From: CALKZN01 sp050633585
GTDB taxonomy: Bacteria > Pseudomonadota > Gammaproteobacteria > Arenicellales > Arenicellaceae
DNA: 64,000 bases
Direction of reading: 5' to 3'
Assembly: GCA_050633585.1 (NCBI GenBank)
Contig: JBOEGT010000034.1
Location: 12,058-76,057 of the forward strand
Shown: piece after piece, positions 62,234-64,000 of the stretch
Layout: each line of letters starts with the position of its first letter
How positions within the stretch are numbered: position 1 is the first letter of the stretch
Position numbers and translations under genes: made by a program
The notes under the pieces: model-generated
The model's input: the letters and a program-made list of their open reading frames with translations, nothing else
Told to the model about the DNA's origin: nothing
Database searches by the model: none

Positions 62234-62564
62234 AGTAGAAGTTTCTGGCAATAATCAGCACGCTAAACGCGTCAATCGAAAAGCGTGGTGTGGTTAATAA
62301 GTGATTTAAAAATGAAAGTCTGGATTATACCCGAGAGCGTTCAAAAAAATTAGGTTCCTATGCCTAAAGCATTGAGAAAGGTAAGTTCTCGGATGGTTTT
62401 GTTAAAAAAGCATCATATGACAAAGTTTTCATAACCCTTTTTTTACCACTTTTTTTCGCCATATTTTCATTCGAATATGTTGATGCTAACAAATGCACCA
62501 ATGTATCAAAGCAAAAAATATAGTTGTATACCATAATACTTTTAAAAAGCGGAATGAGAACGAA
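62234..62564. other. 331-base intergenic region between prfC and doxX
   Basis: The gap holds the minus-strand -10 of prfC (62324-62329) and, on the plus side, A/T-rich sequence with CATAAT at 62532-62537 that may be a promoter for the DoxX gene. I see no gene, hairpin terminator or RNA in it. Confidence 0.5.
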
Positions 62565-63005
62565 ATGAGTGCTTTAGTCGATGGTCTATCCAGCGCAGCT
62601 CGATCAGCAGTTGCTCCAATAGCAAATCTTGTCGCGAGAATCTATCTTGGCCTAGTTTTTTTTCAGTCAGGCCTGTCCAAGGTCGAGGATTGGCAAACAA
62701 CAATGACTCAGTTTCGCTCTGAATGGCTTGTGCCCGTTCTTTCCCCTTCAATCTCGGCTTGGCTAGCGACAGGCGGGGAGATTATTTTATCGCTTTTGCT
62801 GATTGTTGGCTTTTTTACCCGCTTTGCTGCGAGTGGCTTGTTTATTATGGTCATGATCATTGAGTTTATTGTTTTCAATGGCGCTAGCGCGGATAGCCAA
62901 TATTACTATTGGATGATTATTCTTGGTCTGTTGATTGGTTATGGTAGTGATAAATTGTCATTTGATGCGTTCTTGTCTCGCAAGAAAGATCGGCGTTTTC
63001 ACTAA
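62565..63005 (+). CDS. DoxX-family inner-membrane protein
   Basis: A 146-residue DoxX protein with four membrane helices (about 22-40, 63-85, 88-107, 112-130). ARIYLGLVFFQSGLSKVEDW and EIILSLLLIVGFFTRFAASGLFIMVMIIEF are typical of the family (quoted in parts). Members take part in redox or thiol-linked stress resistance, but for this one the role is unknown. ATG 62565 with GAGAA just upstream is preferred to an in-frame ATG at 62493 that would add an untypical basic extension. Confidence 0.87.
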   Translation: MSALVDGLSSAARSAVAPIANLVARIYLGLVFFQSGLSKVEDWQTTMTQFRSEWLVPVLSPSISAWLATGGEIILSLLLIVGFFTRFAASGLFIMVMIIEFIVFNGASADSQYYYWMIILGLLIGYGSDKLSFDAFLSRKKDRRFH

Positions 63006-63105
63006 CCATTCATTTTAAACATGGGTTTGTGTTTTCGTATGAATCACCATTAACGTTTACCTAGGTATATCGTAAAATGTCTCATTGATTTTAATGGGAT
63101 TGCAT

Positions 63106-64000
63106 ATGTTGTCATCACACTCGGTTGTTGGTCGTTACGCCCCCAGCCCAACAGGGCGTTTGCATCTAGGAAATTTGCGCACGGCTTTGTTCGCATGGTT
63201 GCAAGTGCGTTTACAGGGCGGTGAGTTTTTACTTCGCTTTGATGACTTAGATGAGCCACGAGTCGTTGCTGGTTCAAAGGAGCAGATTATGCAAGATCTC
63301 CGCTGGCTTGGAATAGACTGGGACGGTAAGCCTTATTCACAGACCGATCATATAGCGTCATACAAAGACGCGTTAGGCATACTCTCTGAAAAAGGCCTCA
63401 CATATCCGTGTTATTGTTCCCGAAAAGACATTCAACAGGCGGCAAGCGCTCCGCATGGTGCAACAGGTGTTTATCCGGGGACATGCCGTGAGCTCACACT
63501 TGAAGAACAGCGACTAAAACAAAAAAATAAACAGCCTGCAATTCGGACGCAAGTAGCAGATAAAGAAGTCAACTTTTATGATCAAATTCAGGGTAGTCAA
63601 CAACAATCGCTTGTAAAGAATTGCGGTGACTTTGTTGTTAAACGCGCTGATGGTTTGTTTGCCTATCAATTAGCGGTCGTCATTGATGACATCCAGCAAG
63701 GTGTCACAGATGTCTTGCGTGGCAAAGATTTACTGGATTCAACCGCAAGGCAAATGTCATTGTTCGACAGGTTTGATAGCGCCGCGCCGCGTTACTGGCA
63801 CGTCCCTTTAGTCAAAAATGATGCTGGAGAACGCATGGCAAAACGCGATGGTTCCGATTCTGTAGCGACATGGCAGGCACAAGGAAGAGATGCGCAAGAA
63901 TTGGTGGCTCACTTTGCAAAAAGTGTGGCATTTGTAGACTCTGAAACAAACAGAATAAGCCCCAATGAATTGTTATCTAGGTTGACAATAGAATCTTTTA
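63106..64000 (+). CDS. gluQ: Glutamyl-Q tRNA(Asp) synthetase (partial at window end)
   Basis: The first 298 codons of GluQRS, which glutamylates queuosine in tRNA-Asp; the stop is beyond the window. RYAPSPTGRLHLGNLRTAL contains the HIGH-type motif. The zinc ligands are in YPCYCSRKD and GVYPGTCREL. KRDGS in ERMAKRDGSDS replaces KMSKS. LFAYQLAVVIDD is typical. Compared with the 300-residue family, only a few codons are likely missing. It lacks the anticodon-binding domain of GltX. dksA, the usual neighbour, is not seen. Confidence 0.93.
   Translation, partial: MLSSHSVVGRYAPSPTGRLHLGNLRTALFAWLQVRLQGGEFLLRFDDLDEPRVVAGSKEQIMQDLRWLGIDWDGKPYSQTDHIASYKDALGILSEKGLTYPCYCSRKDIQQAASAPHGATGVYPGTCRELTLEEQRLKQKNKQPAIRTQVADKEVNFYDQIQGSQQQSLVKNCGDFVVKRADGLFAYQLAVVIDDIQQGVTDVLRGKDLLDSTARQMSLFDRFDSAAPRYWHVPLVKNDAGERMAKRDGSDSVATWQAQGRDAQELVAHFAKSVAFVDSETNRISPNELLSRLTIESF

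Noticed and set aside
1..64000. CRISPR arrays, tRNA or rRNA genes, insertion sequences, attachment sites
   Set aside because: No regularly spaced repeats, no clear tRNA T-loop pattern, no transposase or integrase frame seen on either strand by eye; a tRNAscan or repeat search was not possible.

Overview
The window is a compact bacterial chromosome segment. It is A/T-rich for its group (impression of low-to-mid 40s % GC, not computed), and almost all of it is housekeeping DNA. I see no rRNA, tRNA, insertion sequence, prophage or CRISPR array. Gene content and order point to a marine-type gammaproteobacterium. Examples are argH divergent from hemC-hemD-hemX-hemY, ftsY-ftsE-ftsX-rpoH, rsmD-coaD-ferredoxin, leuS-lptE-holA-proA-nadD-rsfS-rlmH, maf-rng-yhdP-nitrilase-tldD/pmbA, and aspS-nudB. 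The argH/hem layout and the monomeric isocitrate dehydrogenase recall Pseudomonadales/Oceanospirillales. The genus is not determined.

Layout. 0-4.7 kb: end of ntrC (glnG), an SH3-domain membrane protein, hemH, nadA, sohB. 4.7-12.1 kb, minus strand: argH, a small LptM lipoprotein, lysA, prlC, prc. 12.3-17.1 kb: the haem operon hemCDXY ending in mutM. 17.3-19.5 kb: monomeric icd with a long leader. 19.6-23.4 kb: an accessory block with a NAD(P)-binding protein, a DMT exporter divergent from a MarR/UrtR-type regulator across a large nested palindrome, a DUF938 methyltransferase, an orphan RES-domain protein and a 76-codon gene with a terminator inside its coding end. 23.4-30.2 kb: gor, rpoH (with a perfect CIRCE box), ftsX, ftsE, ftsY, then rsmD, coaD and ferredoxin. 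30.2-34.2 kb: two small lipoproteins, mrcB and a TPR lipoprotein. 34.4-43 kb: ilvE, leuS, lptE, holA, proA, a fused nadD-rsfS gene, rlmH and a DUF4282 protein. 43-55.6 kb: maf, a short rng, yhdP, nitrilase, tldD, pmbA, DUF502, aspS, nudB. 55.6-59.4 kb: a second accessory block with TetR/peroxiredoxin, an orphan glycosyltransferase and a secreted metallo-beta-lactamase-fold hydrolase. 59.5-64 kb: murB, prfC, DoxX and most of gluQ.

How the genes work together. The hem genes and hemH serve haem synthesis. nadA and nadD serve NAD synthesis. mrcB, murB, lptE, lptM, ftsEX and prc serve the envelope and cell division. rpoH, prc, sohB and prlC serve protein quality control. Most intergenic hairpins are ordinary terminators.

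The observations I would check first are: the CIRCE element in front of rpoH; the in-frame NadD-RsfS fusion with an internal RsfS start; the terminator-before-stop gene at 23.1-23.4 kb; RNase G without its zinc-link and C-terminal domain; the nested MarR operator with a possibly leaderless regulator; and AspRS residues of the non-discriminating type. All functional statements come from reading the sequence and from family knowledge. No database search was run.
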